Of a stretch of DNA of 64,000 nt, positions 1 to 9,689 are shown one piece after another. Source of the stretch: Clostridium beijerinckii HUN142. Its GTDB lineage: Bacteria; Bacillota; Clostridia; Clostridiales; Clostridiaceae. A program made the position numbers and the translations under genes. A model generated the notes under the pieces. The model was not told the DNA's origin. It worked only from the letters and a program-made list of their open reading frames with translations, and did no database searches. The stretch covers positions 211,051-275,050 of the forward strand of contig NZ_JHXK01000009.1 of the NCBI RefSeq assembly GCF_000621745.1. The letters are read 5' to 3'. The first letter of the stretch is position 1, and the number at the start of each line of letters is the position of its first letter.

Positions 1-809
1 TCACACTCAGATATTCTAATATCATTTTGAATTAAAAGTTCCTCAATTTCCTTCATAATATCTTCAAATACTTGAGGATACTGTCTACTAGTTTCTGATT
101 CTAAAAGTAATCCCGCTTTGTTACGATATATCATTATAAATAAATCTAACAAAAATCCTTCTACCGATTTATCAATTAGAATCAAATTATTTCTATATAA
201 AATAACAGGTAATTCCTTTTGCAAAATTTCATATATTTTGCTATATGACTCTCCAAACTGAAACTTCAAAACTTTATACATTAAAATAGATCCAAATGTT
301 TTATAATTTAATGTTTCAGATAATATATGCCTTATGCTTCTTTCTTTTCCACGAAAATAGATGCCTTTTTTTGTTCTTTCAATATTAAGTCCATTAAAAT
401 TTCGTAAATATTCATCAATTTCCTTTAGAGTTTTTATCATTACCGTTTTTGATACATACATAATATCTGCTAAATTCTGAACTGAAATAGGCTCTTTTAT
501 AAATGTCAAATATATAAAAGTAAATAAAAATCTTTCTCCAGGTGTTTCTGGCAATTCTACCTTCTTCAAACTCAAAATCATATTATTTAGAAATTCATAA
601 AACTGAGTTCTCTCTCCTTTAAGAATAAAATAACCTCTAGCTGAAGACGAGTTTATCCTCATATCTTTATGTCTTAATATATCATTTATCTCATGTATTT
701 CCATCCTGACAGTCCTTAAGCTGATACCTAACTTTTCCATAAATTCATTGGGTCGCACATATTCATTATGTAATAAATCTCTAAGCATAATTACTTGTCT
801 TGATTTCAT
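1..809 (-). CDS. PRD-type transcriptional regulator/antiterminator (BglG/MtlR-like), C-terminus outside window
   Basis: The gene runs off the left edge; 269 codons are visible from an ATG at 809, preceded by GGAGG at about 814-818. Residues ~1-55 form a winged helix-turn-helix (MEKLGISLRTVRMEI) and residues ~90-130 a second HTH (VQNLADIMYVSKTVMIKTL). The helical stretch that follows fits the start of a PTS-regulation domain (PRD). Two HTHs followed by PRDs is the layout of MtlR/LicR/Mga-like regulators, whose activity is set by PTS phosphorylation of PRD histidines and of C-terminal EII-like domains. Those domains would lie outside the window. It follows the sucrose-type operon in the same direction but behind a hairpin at 987-1021, so it may control genes to the left. 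The family is clear; the target sugar is unknown. Confidence 0.8.
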   Translation of the reverse strand, partial: MKSRQVIMLRDLLHNEYVRPNEFMEKLGISLRTVRMEIHEINDILRHKDMRINSSSARGYFILKGERTQFYEFLNNMILSLKKVELPETPGERFLFTFIYLTFIKEPISVQNLADIMYVSKTVMIKTLKEIDEYLRNFNGLNIERTKKGIYFRGKERSIRHILSETLNYKTFGSILMYKVLKFQFGESYSKIYEILQKELPVILYRNNLILIDKSVEGFLLDLFIMIYRNKAGLLLESETSRQYPQVFEDIMKEIEELLIQNDIRISEC

Positions 810-980
810 AAATCCTCCACTTTTATAATATAATCATCTTTTTTTGCTACAACATTAGATAATATGTTTTATGCATTTTTTCCTCCATATATTTGTTGTA
901 CAAGACTCTTTACTATATTATATACGAAAGATAGGTCACATGAAAAAATAGATATATTTTAATTGTTATTAAAAATATTT

Positions 981-1021
981 TTTCAAAGAATTTCCCTCGC
1001 CATAAGAACGAGGGAAATTCT
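981..1021 (-). terminator. Rho-independent terminator of the sucrose-type operon
   Basis: Perfect 13-bp arms at 987-999 and 1009-1021 (CGAGGGAAATTCT on the minus strand) with a 9-base loop, followed on the minus strand by a T/A-rich run. It lies 7 bases after the GH3 gene and before the PRD regulator. Confidence 0.75.
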
Positions 1022-1027
1022 TAAATT

Positions 1028-3175
1028 CTAGCTAATTAATCTAACCTCAAAAGAAATTCCTTCTGAAGAATCCTTTCCTAATGTAAATTCAAACATTCCT
1101 TCATCACTTTTATATTGATTCTCTCCATTCCAATAACGAAGATCTTTTTCATCAATGGTAAACTCTACAGTTTTTGTTTCATTAGGATTAATCATAATTT
1201 GTTTGTATTTAATCAACTGTTTAACTGGTCTTGAAATATCTGCAACTTTATCTCTCATATACAATTGTACTGTTTCTATACCAGTATACTTTCCTATGTT
1301 AGTAACATTAATACTGCATGATATTCGCTCTTTTTTGCTTAGTTCTTTTTTACTTATATTTAAATTATCATACTTAAACTGCGAATATCCCAGCCCATAT
1401 CCAAACGGAAATAGTGGCTCATTTAGGACATCTAAATATTGGGACTTATATCTTTTTTCGTTCTTAAGTAATTCTTTTGGTCTCCCTGTTGCTAAATTAT
1501 TATAGTAAACTGGAATTTGACCTACTCCTCTTGGAAAGCTCATAGTAAGCTTTCCACTTGGATTATAATCACCATATAGAATATCTGCAATTGCATTTCC
1601 ACCTTCTGTTCCTGGGAACCAGCACTCTAAAACTGCATCGGCTTCTTCTATTACATTAGTAAGATCTAGTGGGCGACCATTTATTAGAAGAACTATCAAA
1701 GGCTTGTTCAACTTTTTCATACAACGTAAAAGCTTTATTTGAGCTTCTGGAAGAGTTATATTGCTAACACATCCTGCTTCTCCGCTTTTTTCTTCTTCTT
1801 CTCCTAATGCTAATACAATAACATCTGCTCTTTTAGCTTTTTCTATTATTTCCTCTGATTTTTCTTTCGAAATTTCATTAAAGGATGTCGTTTCTACGCC
1901 TTCAAGCCTGATATTCTTATTTATTAATCCTTGTTCAATTGTAATTACATCATTAAGGTCTCCATCTAAAGACCATGGGCCTAATATTGATGAGCTACTT
2001 GCATATGGTCCAATTAATATTACATTTTTACTACGCTCCAAAGGCAATACATCGGAATTTTTTAATAACACTGCAGATTTAGAAGCCGCTTCTCTTGCTA
2101 CCTTTCTGAAATCACTACATAACAATGTTTGCTTTTCTTTTTCATAAGAAATCCCTCTGTATGGATCTTCAAATAATCCACACTCATTCTTAAGTAAAAG
2201 AATTCTCTCCACTGCTTCATCTAATAGCTTTTCCATACTCTTATCTTTGCATAGTTCTGGTAAAGCTTCAAAATATGCTGTAGTAGCCATTTCAATATCT
2301 ATTCCAGCTTTTAATGATAACTTTGCTGCATCTATGCTATTTTCCGCTGTGCCATGAGGTATTAGTTCCTTTACTGCTCCCCAGTCGGAAATCACGGCAC
2401 CTTCATATTTCCATTCTTCTCTTAATATTTTTCGCAAGAGCCATGTATTAGCAGTAGCTGGTATTCCATTCAATACATTAAAGGAAGACATTATTGATTT
2501 TGCTCCAGCTTTTATAGCTTCATAATAAGGTGGAAAATATTCATTTCTCAATCTACATTCTGAAATATCAACTGTATTATAATCTCTTCCTCCCTCTGCT
2601 GCTCCATATGCCGCAAAATGTTTTACACAAGAAATTAAGGTATCTGGATCTTTTAAATCACCATTTTGATATCCTCGAACCATGGCTGCTCCAAATATAC
2701 TATTGAGAAGAGTATCTTCTCCAAAACTTTCAATAACTCTTCCCCATCTTGGATCTCTGACTATATCTACCATAGGCGAAAATGTTGCTTGATATCCTGA
2801 AGAACTGCCTTCTCTTGCTGCAACTCTTGCAGTTTTTTCTATTAATTCCTCATCCCATGAACATGAAAGCGCTAGTGGAATAGGAAATATAGTCTTAAAT
2901 CCATGTATAATATCATGCATAAAAAGTAGCGGAATTCCTAAACGGTTATTATCTAAATATTCTTTTTGAATTTCAAACATCATCTTTGCATCTAATTTAC
3001 CTAAAACAGTTCCTATCATCCATTTTTGCTCTTTTGTAAATTTAAGCTTAGAAACCGTTCCTGTTGCTGAAGTATTAGAATTATAATAATAACTTGTTCT
3101 GATTTGTGTTAATTGTCCTATTTTTTCTTCCAATGTCATCTTAGACAACAGGGTTTTTATCTCTTCATTTTTCAT
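1028..3175 (-). CDS. Glycoside hydrolase family 3 beta-glucosidase
   Basis: 715 aa, a usual length for cytoplasmic GH3 beta-glucosidases; no signal peptide. Order of domains: GH3 N-terminal barrel (~10-330) with the nucleophile aspartate in VISDWGAV and the substrate-binding KHFAAYG block; GH3 C-terminal domain (~370-580) with LALGEEEEKSGEAG, which carries the acid/base region; fibronectin III-like domain (~610-705). It cleaves terminal beta-linked glucose from short oligosaccharides. It is the third gene of an operon after a GH32 hydrolase and a sucrose-type PTS EIIBC, 12 bp from the latter, with AGAGGAAG before its ATG. A beta-glucosidase in a sucrose operon is unusual and may mean the true substrate is a beta-glucosylated or mixed sugar. 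Function class confident, substrate not. Confidence 0.88.
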   Translation of the reverse strand: MKNEEIKTLLSKMTLEEKIGQLTQIRTSYYYNSNTSATGTVSKLKFTKEQKWMIGTVLGKLDAKMMFEIQKEYLDNNRLGIPLLFMHDIIHGFKTIFPIPLALSCSWDEELIEKTARVAAREGSSSGYQATFSPMVDIVRDPRWGRVIESFGEDTLLNSIFGAAMVRGYQNGDLKDPDTLISCVKHFAAYGAAEGGRDYNTVDISECRLRNEYFPPYYEAIKAGAKSIMSSFNVLNGIPATANTWLLRKILREEWKYEGAVISDWGAVKELIPHGTAENSIDAAKLSLKAGIDIEMATTAYFEALPELCKDKSMEKLLDEAVERILLLKNECGLFEDPYRGISYEKEKQTLLCSDFRKVAREAASKSAVLLKNSDVLPLERSKNVILIGPYASSSSILGPWSLDGDLNDVITIEQGLINKNIRLEGVETTSFNEISKEKSEEIIEKAKRADVIVLALGEEEEKSGEAGCVSNITLPEAQIKLLRCMKKLNKPLIVLLINGRPLDLTNVIEEADAVLECWFPGTEGGNAIADILYGDYNPSGKLTMSFPRGVGQIPVYYNNLATGRPKELLKNEKRYKSQYLDVLNEPLFPFGYGLGYSQFKYDNLNISKKELSKKERISCSINVTNIGKYTGIETVQLYMRDKVADISRPVKQLIKYKQIMINPNETKTVEFTIDEKDLRYWNGENQYKSDEGMFEFTLGKDSSEGISFEVRLIS

Positions 3176-3187
3176 AAGCTTCCTCTC

Positions 3188-4582
3188 TTACTGCTCTTCT
3201 TTATCTTTATATCCAAACATGAATGTTAGCGCAAAGGCTACTCCAAAAGAAATCGCTATTACTAATATATATAATGGAAATTGATTATTTAAATAAAGAA
3301 GCATTCCTGGTAAAGCAGATATCCCCATACCAGTGGCTTTAAGTTTAAATAGTGAGGCTAAAAATCCACCTACACCTCCACCAACAAGTCCCATTATAAA
3401 CGGTTTTACAAATCTTAAATTGACACCGAATATAGCTGGTTCTGTAATCCCCAAAAGTGCTGATATTACTGATGGAAAAGATAAAGCTTTGATTTTTTTA
3501 GACTTAGTTTTCATACCTACTGCAAATGCTGCTCCAGCCTGTGCAGCTATTGCACAAGAACCTATAGGATTTACAAGATTCCAGTTTGTTTGAGCCAGCA
3601 TCTGAATTTCAACAACACTTAATGCTTGGTGAATTCCTGTAACTACTATTAATTGAGATATTCCTCCCCAAATTAATCCACCTAATCCAAGAGGTAATGT
3701 AAATAACATTGTTACAACGTATACAAGAGAAACCTCAATTTCATGAGCAATAGGCCCAATAATTAATAATCCAAAAATTAATGTAACAAGTAATGTCAAA
3801 AATGGTGTAAGTATTAAATCAAATGTATCTGATATTCTTTTTCTAAGCCAAATCTCAAATTTTGCTCCAATAAATCCTGCAAAGAAAGCTGGTAATACTG
3901 ATGCCTGATATCCTGACATCTTAAGACCGAATAACACAAGTGGTTCAGCTGTTCCTTGAGCTACTGCCCAACCATTAGGAAGTGATGGGCTAACAAGCAT
4001 AAGTCCTATCATAATTCCAAGTATTGGTGTTCCCCCAAACTTTTTAAATGATGACCAGCAAATAAGAACTGGTAAAAATGCAAATGCAGTATCGGTTAAT
4101 ATTTGAGTAAATGCTAATAATGAACTCGGAATGCTTTCTGGTGTTAATCCAAACATTGCTAATATTGGTTGTTGTAATAAAACTCCTCTAAGTCCCATGA
4201 ACAACCCTGTAGCAACCATTGCTGGTATGATTGGTACAAATATATCAGAAAATATACGAATTGCCCTTTTAAATTTGTTATCGCCTTGCTCAGCTACCAT
4301 TTGGCTTTGCTCTGATTTTGATGTACCAGATATGCCAAGATTACTTACTTGTTCAAATACTTTATTTACAGTTCCTGTACCAAAAATAATTTGATATTGT
4401 CCTGAAGTAAAGAAAAATCCTTTTACCTTATCAATCTCTTCAACTACTTTATCATCAACTTTTTGTCTATCTTTAAGAATAAGTCTTAATCTTGTAGCAC
4501 AGTGAGCCGCCGAAATAATATTATCTGCGCCTCCTACTGCTTCAATAACTTCTTTAGCGATCTTTTCATAATTATCACTCAT
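3188..4582 (-). CDS. scrA: PTS sucrose-type EIIBC permease
   Basis: 464 aa. N-terminal EIIB domain (1-~85) with the phosphorylated cysteine in AAHCATRLRL, as in glucose-superfamily EIIs; then the EIIC membrane domain (~105-455) with about ten hydrophobic segments and the ITEPAIFGVNL motif typical of sucrose/beta-glucoside EIIC. There is no EIIA domain, so phosphate must come from a shared EIIA (commonly the glucose-type one). Its ATG overlaps the end of the GH32 gene by 8 bases (ATGAGTGA), showing translational coupling; its ribosome site GGGGG lies inside that gene. Sucrose specificity is inferred from the GH32 partner; trehalose- or beta-glucoside-type members look similar. Confidence 0.82.
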   Translation of the reverse strand: MSDNYEKIAKEVIEAVGGADNIISAAHCATRLRLILKDRQKVDDKVVEEIDKVKGFFFTSGQYQIIFGTGTVNKVFEQVSNLGISGTSKSEQSQMVAEQGDNKFKRAIRIFSDIFVPIIPAMVATGLFMGLRGVLLQQPILAMFGLTPESIPSSLLAFTQILTDTAFAFLPVLICWSSFKKFGGTPILGIMIGLMLVSPSLPNGWAVAQGTAEPLVLFGLKMSGYQASVLPAFFAGFIGAKFEIWLRKRISDTFDLILTPFLTLLVTLIFGLLIIGPIAHEIEVSLVYVVTMLFTLPLGLGGLIWGGISQLIVVTGIHQALSVVEIQMLAQTNWNLVNPIGSCAIAAQAGAAFAVGMKTKSKKIKALSFPSVISALLGITEPAIFGVNLRFVKPFIMGLVGGGVGGFLASLFKLKATGMGISALPGMLLYLNNQFPLYILVIAISFGVAFALTFMFGYKDKEEQ

Positions 4583-5948
4583 TTATATTTTCCCCCTTGT
4601 AATTCCACAAATTTAGTTTTAATTTTCCATTAGAATTTATTCGGATATCATTATCCTGAAAATACACTCTGCTAGAAATAACTTTTTCCCCTTCGTTTAT
4701 AAATATTTCCACTGATGAGTTATCAATAAATACCCTAAGCATCTTTAAACTTTCGTTAACATTTAAGGATTTTTCATCAAACTCTCCTGTAAGCCAATTA
4801 AGTCTTTTAATATTTAATATCTTATCATTGGAATTGTAATGTAGTTTAAGCGCTCCTAATATAGTACAATTAAATTCATTTTCATCATCTAAAATGAATT
4901 CCATCTCTTTATAGTAATCCCTAACTTCTAGACTTATTTCTTCATTTTCTATATGTTTCTCAATTTTATCATTTCTTAAAGATTGTAATTCTTTAATTGG
5001 TTTCTGATATAACCAATTATTTTTATATATGAACTCTCTTGGATATGTAAAGCTGTGAAGCCATCCATCGTTTACAGATAACTGTGACATTTGGTAGTCA
5101 TATTCACCGCCCCCCATCCAAGACATATATAATGTTCGTTTATTTTCATCTACAAAAGATTGAGGTGCATAAAAATCAAACCCTTCATCTACTCTAATTC
5201 CTTCTTTATGTGGTGTAAATGTTCCTTTTTCTTTTGAAAATTCACCACTCATCCATACTGCATGACAGCTATCTTTTTCTATTCCATTTTCTATCTTCTT
5301 CTCTTGCCTGCTGACAATTAAGATATACTCTTCTCCAAGGCGAATCATATCTGGACATTCGCACATATATCCCCAGTTCATCGTGTCTGGAAGCAAATTG
5401 CCTTTATAATTCCAATTATATAAATCTTCTGACCAAAAAAGTGCTACATTTCCTTTCTTTTCACTAGTCTGTGCTCCTACTATCATCCACCATATATTTT
5501 CTTCTTCATCTTTCCAAACTTTTGGATCTCTAAAATGTGCTGTGTATCCTTCTGGCAGATAGATAACTGGTCCATGTTTTTGAAATGTAATTCCATCTTC
5601 TGAAGTTGCTAAACATTGATAAGTTTCTCTATCTCCATTTTCTTTTCTTACATTCCCTGTATAAAACAGATATATTTTTCCATTAAATACAATTCCATTT
5701 CCAGAATAGCATCCATTTTTGTCATACCACATATCTGGCTTTAATGCTATCCCTTTGTCTTCCCAGTTAACTAAATCTTTAGAAATACAATGCCTCCAGC
5801 ATTTTGCCCCTTGTGGTGTAACTTCTTCTAACCATTGATAAAAAGCATGATATGTTCCTTTGAATTCTACTAATCCATTTGGATCATTTAAAAAACCTGT
5901 TTTGGGTGTAACATGATGCTTAGGTTTTATCCTATTTTCTTTATCCAT
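4575..5948 (-). CDS. scrB: GH32 sucrose-6-phosphate hydrolase
   Basis: 457 aa, the usual size for intracellular sucrose-6-phosphate hydrolase; no signal peptide. Catalytic nucleophile in FLNDPNGL (~20-27), transition-state stabiliser in FRDPKVW (~140), acid/base glutamate in CECPDM (~195). The C-terminal ~130 residues fit the GH32 beta-sandwich. It splits sucrose-6-phosphate into glucose-6-phosphate and fructose after PTS uptake. It is first in the operon with the EIIBC and a GH3 enzyme. A promoter and an overlapping operator-like site lie just upstream. No fructokinase is linked, so fructose may be phosphorylated elsewhere. Confidence 0.88.
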   Translation of the reverse strand: MDKENRIKPKHHVTPKTGFLNDPNGLVEFKGTYHAFYQWLEEVTPQGAKCWRHCISKDLVNWEDKGIALKPDMWYDKNGCYSGNGIVFNGKIYLFYTGNVRKENGDRETYQCLATSEDGITFQKHGPVIYLPEGYTAHFRDPKVWKDEEENIWWMIVGAQTSEKKGNVALFWSEDLYNWNYKGNLLPDTMNWGYMCECPDMIRLGEEYILIVSRQEKKIENGIEKDSCHAVWMSGEFSKEKGTFTPHKEGIRVDEGFDFYAPQSFVDENKRTLYMSWMGGGEYDYQMSQLSVNDGWLHSFTYPREFIYKNNWLYQKPIKELQSLRNDKIEKHIENEEISLEVRDYYKEMEFILDDENEFNCTILGALKLHYNSNDKILNIKRLNWLTGEFDEKSLNVNESLKMLRVFIDNSSVEIFINEGEKVISSRVYFQDNDIRINSNGKLKLNLWNYKGENINE

Positions 5949-5956
5949 CTAATCTC

Positions 5957-6016
5957 TTTCCTCCTTCCTCTTATCGTTTACACCTGTATTATATAACATA
6001 AGATCTCGCAAACAAA
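5957..6016 (-). promoter_or_regulatory. Promoter with repressor/cre-like operator for the sucrose-type operon
   Basis: On the minus strand: -10 TATAAT at 5993-5988, a weak -35 TTTGTT at 6016-6011 (17-bp spacer), then TGTAAACGATAAGA at 5982-5969 over the expected start point, then the GGAGG ribosome site at about 5966-5960. The 14-mer resembles half of a LacI-family/CcpA cre site (TGWAARCG core), with two mismatches in its right half. Which repressor binds is not known. Confidence 0.5.
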
Positions 6017-6210
6017 GTCGCTTATTTACCTCTAGAAGTGGCAAAATAAATATCATATATTTTCACTTTTTTATCATGTTTAATACTTTTTACTCACTAC
6101 TTACGTATAATTATTTTTTATATAAGATCTACTAAGCTGACTTTACGAAATATTTAGCATTACGAAATTAGTTAATATTACAATAAGAGTATTTATACAG
6201 ATTCCTATAA

Positions 6211-6256
6211 AATCAAAACACCTCACTAGAACACAAATTTTAGATTCTAGTGAGGT
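6211..6256 (-). terminator. Hairpin terminator of the sensor-kinase operon
   Basis: Arms ACCTCACTAGAA (6220-6231) and TTCTAGTGAGGT (6245-6256) pair perfectly; the minus-strand sequence after the stem is GTTTTGATTTTAT. It lies 70 bp after the histidine kinase gene. The rest of the 5949-6326 gap holds the sucrose promoter and otherwise plain AT-rich DNA. Confidence 0.6.
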
Positions 6257-6326
6257 TTATGGTCTATATAATACGTGCGCATGAATAATAATGTCTTTTA
6301 TTTTCTTGTATTTTACACCTTATTAC

Positions 6327-7709
6327 TTATTTATATATTCTTAGATAGATCTTAAACACATCATTCTCACATTCTGCCCAGATTTCACCCTTATGAAGTT
6401 CTACTATATTCTTTGAAATCGCCAGTCCTAGCCCTGACCCACTAACTTTAGAGTTTCTAGATTTATCACTTCTATAAAATCTTTCAAAAAGTTTTAATGT
6501 ATCTTCTAAACCGTCGTTAGCTACTTCATTTTTAAATGAAATGGTTACATATTCACTGCTTTCTATTAAATTTATATATATCTCTGTGCCTTCTACACCG
6601 TACTTAACTGCATTTGATAACAGATTTTCAAAAACTCTTCCTAGCTTGCTTGAATCAACATTTAAAATTACTTTAGATGCCTCGTACTCTTTTTTTAAAT
6701 TCATATTTCTTTTTTGAGCTTCACCAAACAATTCGCCTATGCTTTGCTCTAATATCTCAACCACATTTACCTCTCTCTTATTTAAAGATATTCCGCCTGA
6801 TTCTAACTTGGAATATTCAAATAGATCTTCTATAAGCTTATTTAACTTATAAGCTTTTTCTATGGAAATAGCAGTATACTTCTTTTTATTTTCCTCTGTA
6901 GTCTTTTCGTCCCCTACAAGCTGCATATAAGCTATAAGCGAAGTTAATGGAGTTCTTAAATCATGTGAAACATTAGTTATAAGCTCTGTTTTAAATTCTT
7001 CCTGAGCTCTTTCCTTTTCAATATTTTCCTTAAGTTTCTCTGCCATGGAATTCATACTTTCAGCCAAGAATCCAAGCTCATCCATCCCCTTCTTTTGAAT
7101 CCTATAATCTAAGTTTCCATTTGAAAATTCTACTGCACCTTCTGCTATTTGTTTTATATATTTTACTTTTCTGCTGGTTAAAAAGAATGTTAAAAGCATT
7201 GCTATAATTACAGGCGACAATAAAATCATTAATAATTCATTATCAGTATATTTTTTCTCATCAATTTCATTATACTTCTCATAAATATATAGTTTTTCTT
7301 CATTACCATCTATTGTGATATCATAAACTTGATATACATTCCCATCTTTGTATTCTCTATTAAGCCACTTCCGGATTTTTTCTACATCTAATTTATCTCC
7401 TTCTACATTTTTTGATTTCAGCAATATATCTCCATTTACGTCTGCTATTACAGCATTTACATCATATAATTTTGCAACATTATTTAAGTATTCTTCACAG
7501 GATTCATCATTTCTATTTACAAATCTGTTTATATCAACAAAAGCTTTATTAAAATTATTAACATGCCCAGACACAGTACCTTCATATATATAATATAGAA
7601 TTGCACCTATTCCCACTAATATTATTAAAGCACTAATAACATTCATTAATATAAATTTTATATTCAAGCTGCTTAAGCTTTTTATTATTTTATTCTTCAA
7701 CCCTTTCAC
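6327..7709 (-). CDS. Sensor histidine kinase (VanS/PhoR-like)
   Basis: 460 aa. TM1 ~15-40, extracytoplasmic sensor ~41-155, TM2 ~158-180, HAMP ~183-235, HisKA with phospho-acceptor histidine in NVSHDLRTPLTSL (~250), HATPase with N box NLLSNAVKYG and G2 box GSGLGLAIS. It phosphorylates the response regulator that starts just before it, 3 bp apart. The listed start is a GTG touching the ribosome site AAGAGG. A TTG three codons later has better spacing, so the protein may be 457 aa. The signal is unknown. The operon also codes for surface sugar-transfer enzymes, so it may sense envelope state or cell-wall agents. Confidence 0.88.
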   Translation of the reverse strand: MKGLKNKIIKSLSSLNIKFILMNVISALIILVGIGAILYYIYEGTVSGHVNNFNKAFVDINRFVNRNDESCEEYLNNVAKLYDVNAVIADVNGDILLKSKNVEGDKLDVEKIRKWLNREYKDGNVYQVYDITIDGNEEKLYIYEKYNEIDEKKYTDNELLMILLSPVIIAMLLTFFLTSRKVKYIKQIAEGAVEFSNGNLDYRIQKKGMDELGFLAESMNSMAEKLKENIEKERAQEEFKTELITNVSHDLRTPLTSLIAYMQLVGDEKTTEENKKKYTAISIEKAYKLNKLIEDLFEYSKLESGGISLNKREVNVVEILEQSIGELFGEAQKRNMNLKKEYEASKVILNVDSSKLGRVFENLLSNAVKYGVEGTEIYINLIESSEYVTISFKNEVANDGLEDTLKLFERFYRSDKSRNSKVSGSGLGLAISKNIVELHKGEIWAECENDVFKIYLRIYK

Positions 7710-7712
7710 CTC

Positions 7713-8411
7713 TTACTTATCAATCTTGTATCCAACACCCCATACCAACTTTATATATTTAGGCTCTTTCGGGTTGATTTCTATCTTTTCTCTTATATTT
7801 CTAATATGAACTGCTACAGTATTATCAGAATTGAAAAAAGGTTCATCCCATACATTTTCATATATCTGTTCAGTACTTAATACTCTGCCAATGTTTGTTG
7901 CTAAAACTTTTAAGATTTCAAATTCTCTTGGAGTCAATCTAACAAATTTGTCGTCTACAAATACTTCCCTATTTGCTGTATTTATTACAAGCCCATCTAT
8001 GCATATCTCATCATCATTTTCTTCTCTTGGTTCATTAAAACTTGTAGTTCTTCTTATTTGGGATTTCACTCTTGCAACAAGTTCTAAAGGATTAAATGGC
8101 TTTACCACATAATCATCTGCACCAATATTTAAACCTAATATCTTATCACTGTCCTCACTTTTAGCTGACAGCATTATTATAGGCATCTTTTTTTCTTCTC
8201 TGATTTTTAAGCATGTCCTAATGCCATCTAATTTAGGCATCATTATATCTAAGATTATTAAATCTATAGCTTCATTCTTTAATTTTTCTAAAGCTTCTAA
8301 TCCATCACAAGCTGTGACAACCTCATAACCTTCATTTATCAAATAAATTTCTATAACTTCTCTTATATCTTTTTCATCATCTACAACTAATATTGATTTT
8401 TTCTTTTCCAT
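7713..8411 (-). CDS. OmpR/PhoB-family response regulator (VanR-like)
   Basis: 232 aa. Receiver domain 1-~120 with acidic pocket VVDDEKD, phospho-acceptor Asp in LIILDIMMP and Lys in VVKPFNP; winged-helix DNA-binding domain ~135-230 (LTPREFEILKVLA, VAVHIRNIREKIE, VWGVGYKID). The ATG at 8411 is chosen over the GTG at 8420 because AAGGTG sits 6 bases before it, overlapping the stop of the preceding gene. Members of this family bind 11-bp spaced direct repeats; such a pair (TTATGAA twice, 11 bp apart on the plus strand) lies upstream of this operon at 10976-10993, suggesting autoregulation. Confidence 0.9.
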   Translation of the reverse strand: MEKKKSILVVDDEKDIREVIEIYLINEGYEVVTACDGLEALEKLKNEAIDLIILDIMMPKLDGIRTCLKIREEKKMPIIMLSAKSEDSDKILGLNIGADDYVVKPFNPLELVARVKSQIRRTTSFNEPREENDDEICIDGLVINTANREVFVDDKFVRLTPREFEILKVLATNIGRVLSTEQIYENVWDEPFFNSDNTVAVHIRNIREKIEINPKEPKYIKLVWGVGYKIDK

Positions 8412-8412
8412 G

Positions 8413-9678
8413 CTATACACCTTGCCTTTTCCTTATCTTTGAATCTCTATATTTGCACATTTTATGGTAAACATAATTACCTGAAAAAATAATCATCAGT
8501 GGCATAAGAGGATATGCATATCTGCTACATGTAAAGTATGGAAGATACACTGCATTCATAGTTATTATACTTAGGGTAATAACCTGTTTTCCTAAAGTGA
8601 AATTTTTTTCTTTAACAACATTTCTAATACTAATAATTGCTGTAATTAATATAAAATAATGTTCTATAAACGCAAGCAAGTTTTTTATACCTATATATTG
8701 AGTCCAATAAAACGGCTCATACCAAAAGTAAAAAGTCTTTCCAATTGTATACCAATATGCAAATTTAAAAGGTTCTTCTTTTCCGTATATATTTAACCTT
8801 TCTATTCCTTCCTCTACTTCATATTTATCATTTTGTATAGAATCATCGCTCTTCCTATACTCAACTCCCCATCCGTTATCCTGATTATAGTTAATAAATG
8901 TACCTTGCAAAAATGGATTACCACTTGACTTTGTAAATGGTATAAACATATTAAAATTATTGTAATTTCTTACCCACCAAGGCGACATTATAATGCAAAA
9001 TATAATTACTACTATACTAGCATATTTAACCATTTCTTTCATCTTATACCTAGCCTTAATCCAAATTGCAAGTATTACTAGTGGGTATACTGCTATTGTC
9101 GGTTTAAATAAACAACCTAAACTCCAAACTATTCCTGCCAGTGCATAGTATTTTATTTTCTTAGTTTCTAATGCTTTAATACTTAAATATATAAGCAATA
9201 GAATCAAGAACTTAAATGTGACTTCCATTAATATAAGGTTTGCAGAATATATCTCAACAATATAAATTGAATCAACTATACAAGCTATTAAAGCTGCTTT
9301 TTCATTAAAAACTTTTTTTCCTATTAGAAATATTAAATTTAAGCTGCATATCTGCAGAACAACTTGAAATATCCTAAATGCCATGATGGCCTGAAATTTC
9401 CCAAATATCATTACAAAGAACGAGAGTATAAAGGTTAATCCTGGCATTATATAAACTGTGGGCTTACTTATATCTTCATACGAAAATATTCTATTCTCTA
9501 CCAAATTCCAAGCGCTTCTTATATATTTAACATCATCATTATCAAAACTCTCCAAACTTCCAAGCAATGTAGAATTACCATGTTTGAAAATCGAAATAAG
9601 AGCCACTATTATAAATAATATTTCCAAAAGAATAAGTCCAAATTTTATCCTTTTATTTTCCTTATAAGTAATAAACAT
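8413..9678 (-). CDS. GT39/ArnT-like membrane glycosyltransferase
   Basis: 421 aa with about ten hydrophobic segments, the first at ~12-33. After it comes FDNDDVKYIRSAWNL (~42-56), the acidic loop typical of GT-C enzymes (PMT/ArnT family) that take sugar from a polyprenyl-phosphate donor at the outer membrane face. These enzymes add a sugar to protein, lipid or cell-wall polymer. In the same operon a GT2 enzyme of the dolichyl-phosphate-mannose synthase type can make the lipid-linked sugar and a small EamA-like protein could flip it. Together they form a likely three-part surface glycosylation pathway. Acceptor and sugar cannot be read from the sequence. Ribosome site GGAG lies 7 bases before the ATG. 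Confidence 0.75.
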   Translation of the reverse strand: MFITYKENKRIKFGLILLEILFIIVALISIFKHGNSTLLGSLESFDNDDVKYIRSAWNLVENRIFSYEDISKPTVYIMPGLTFILSFFVMIFGKFQAIMAFRIFQVVLQICSLNLIFLIGKKVFNEKAALIACIVDSIYIVEIYSANLILMEVTFKFLILLLIYLSIKALETKKIKYYALAGIVWSLGCLFKPTIAVYPLVILAIWIKARYKMKEMVKYASIVVIIFCIIMSPWWVRNYNNFNMFIPFTKSSGNPFLQGTFINYNQDNGWGVEYRKSDDSIQNDKYEVEEGIERLNIYGKEEPFKFAYWYTIGKTFYFWYEPFYWTQYIGIKNLLAFIEHYFILITAIISIRNVVKEKNFTLGKQVITLSIITMNAVYLPYFTCSRYAYPLMPLMIIFSGNYVYHKMCKYRDSKIRKRQGV

Positions 9679-9689
9679 ATTTTTCTCCT

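Noticed and set aside
1155..2147. Open frames opposite the GH3 gene
   Set aside because: Antisense shadows of a well-supported gene, with low-complexity protein and no ribosome sites.
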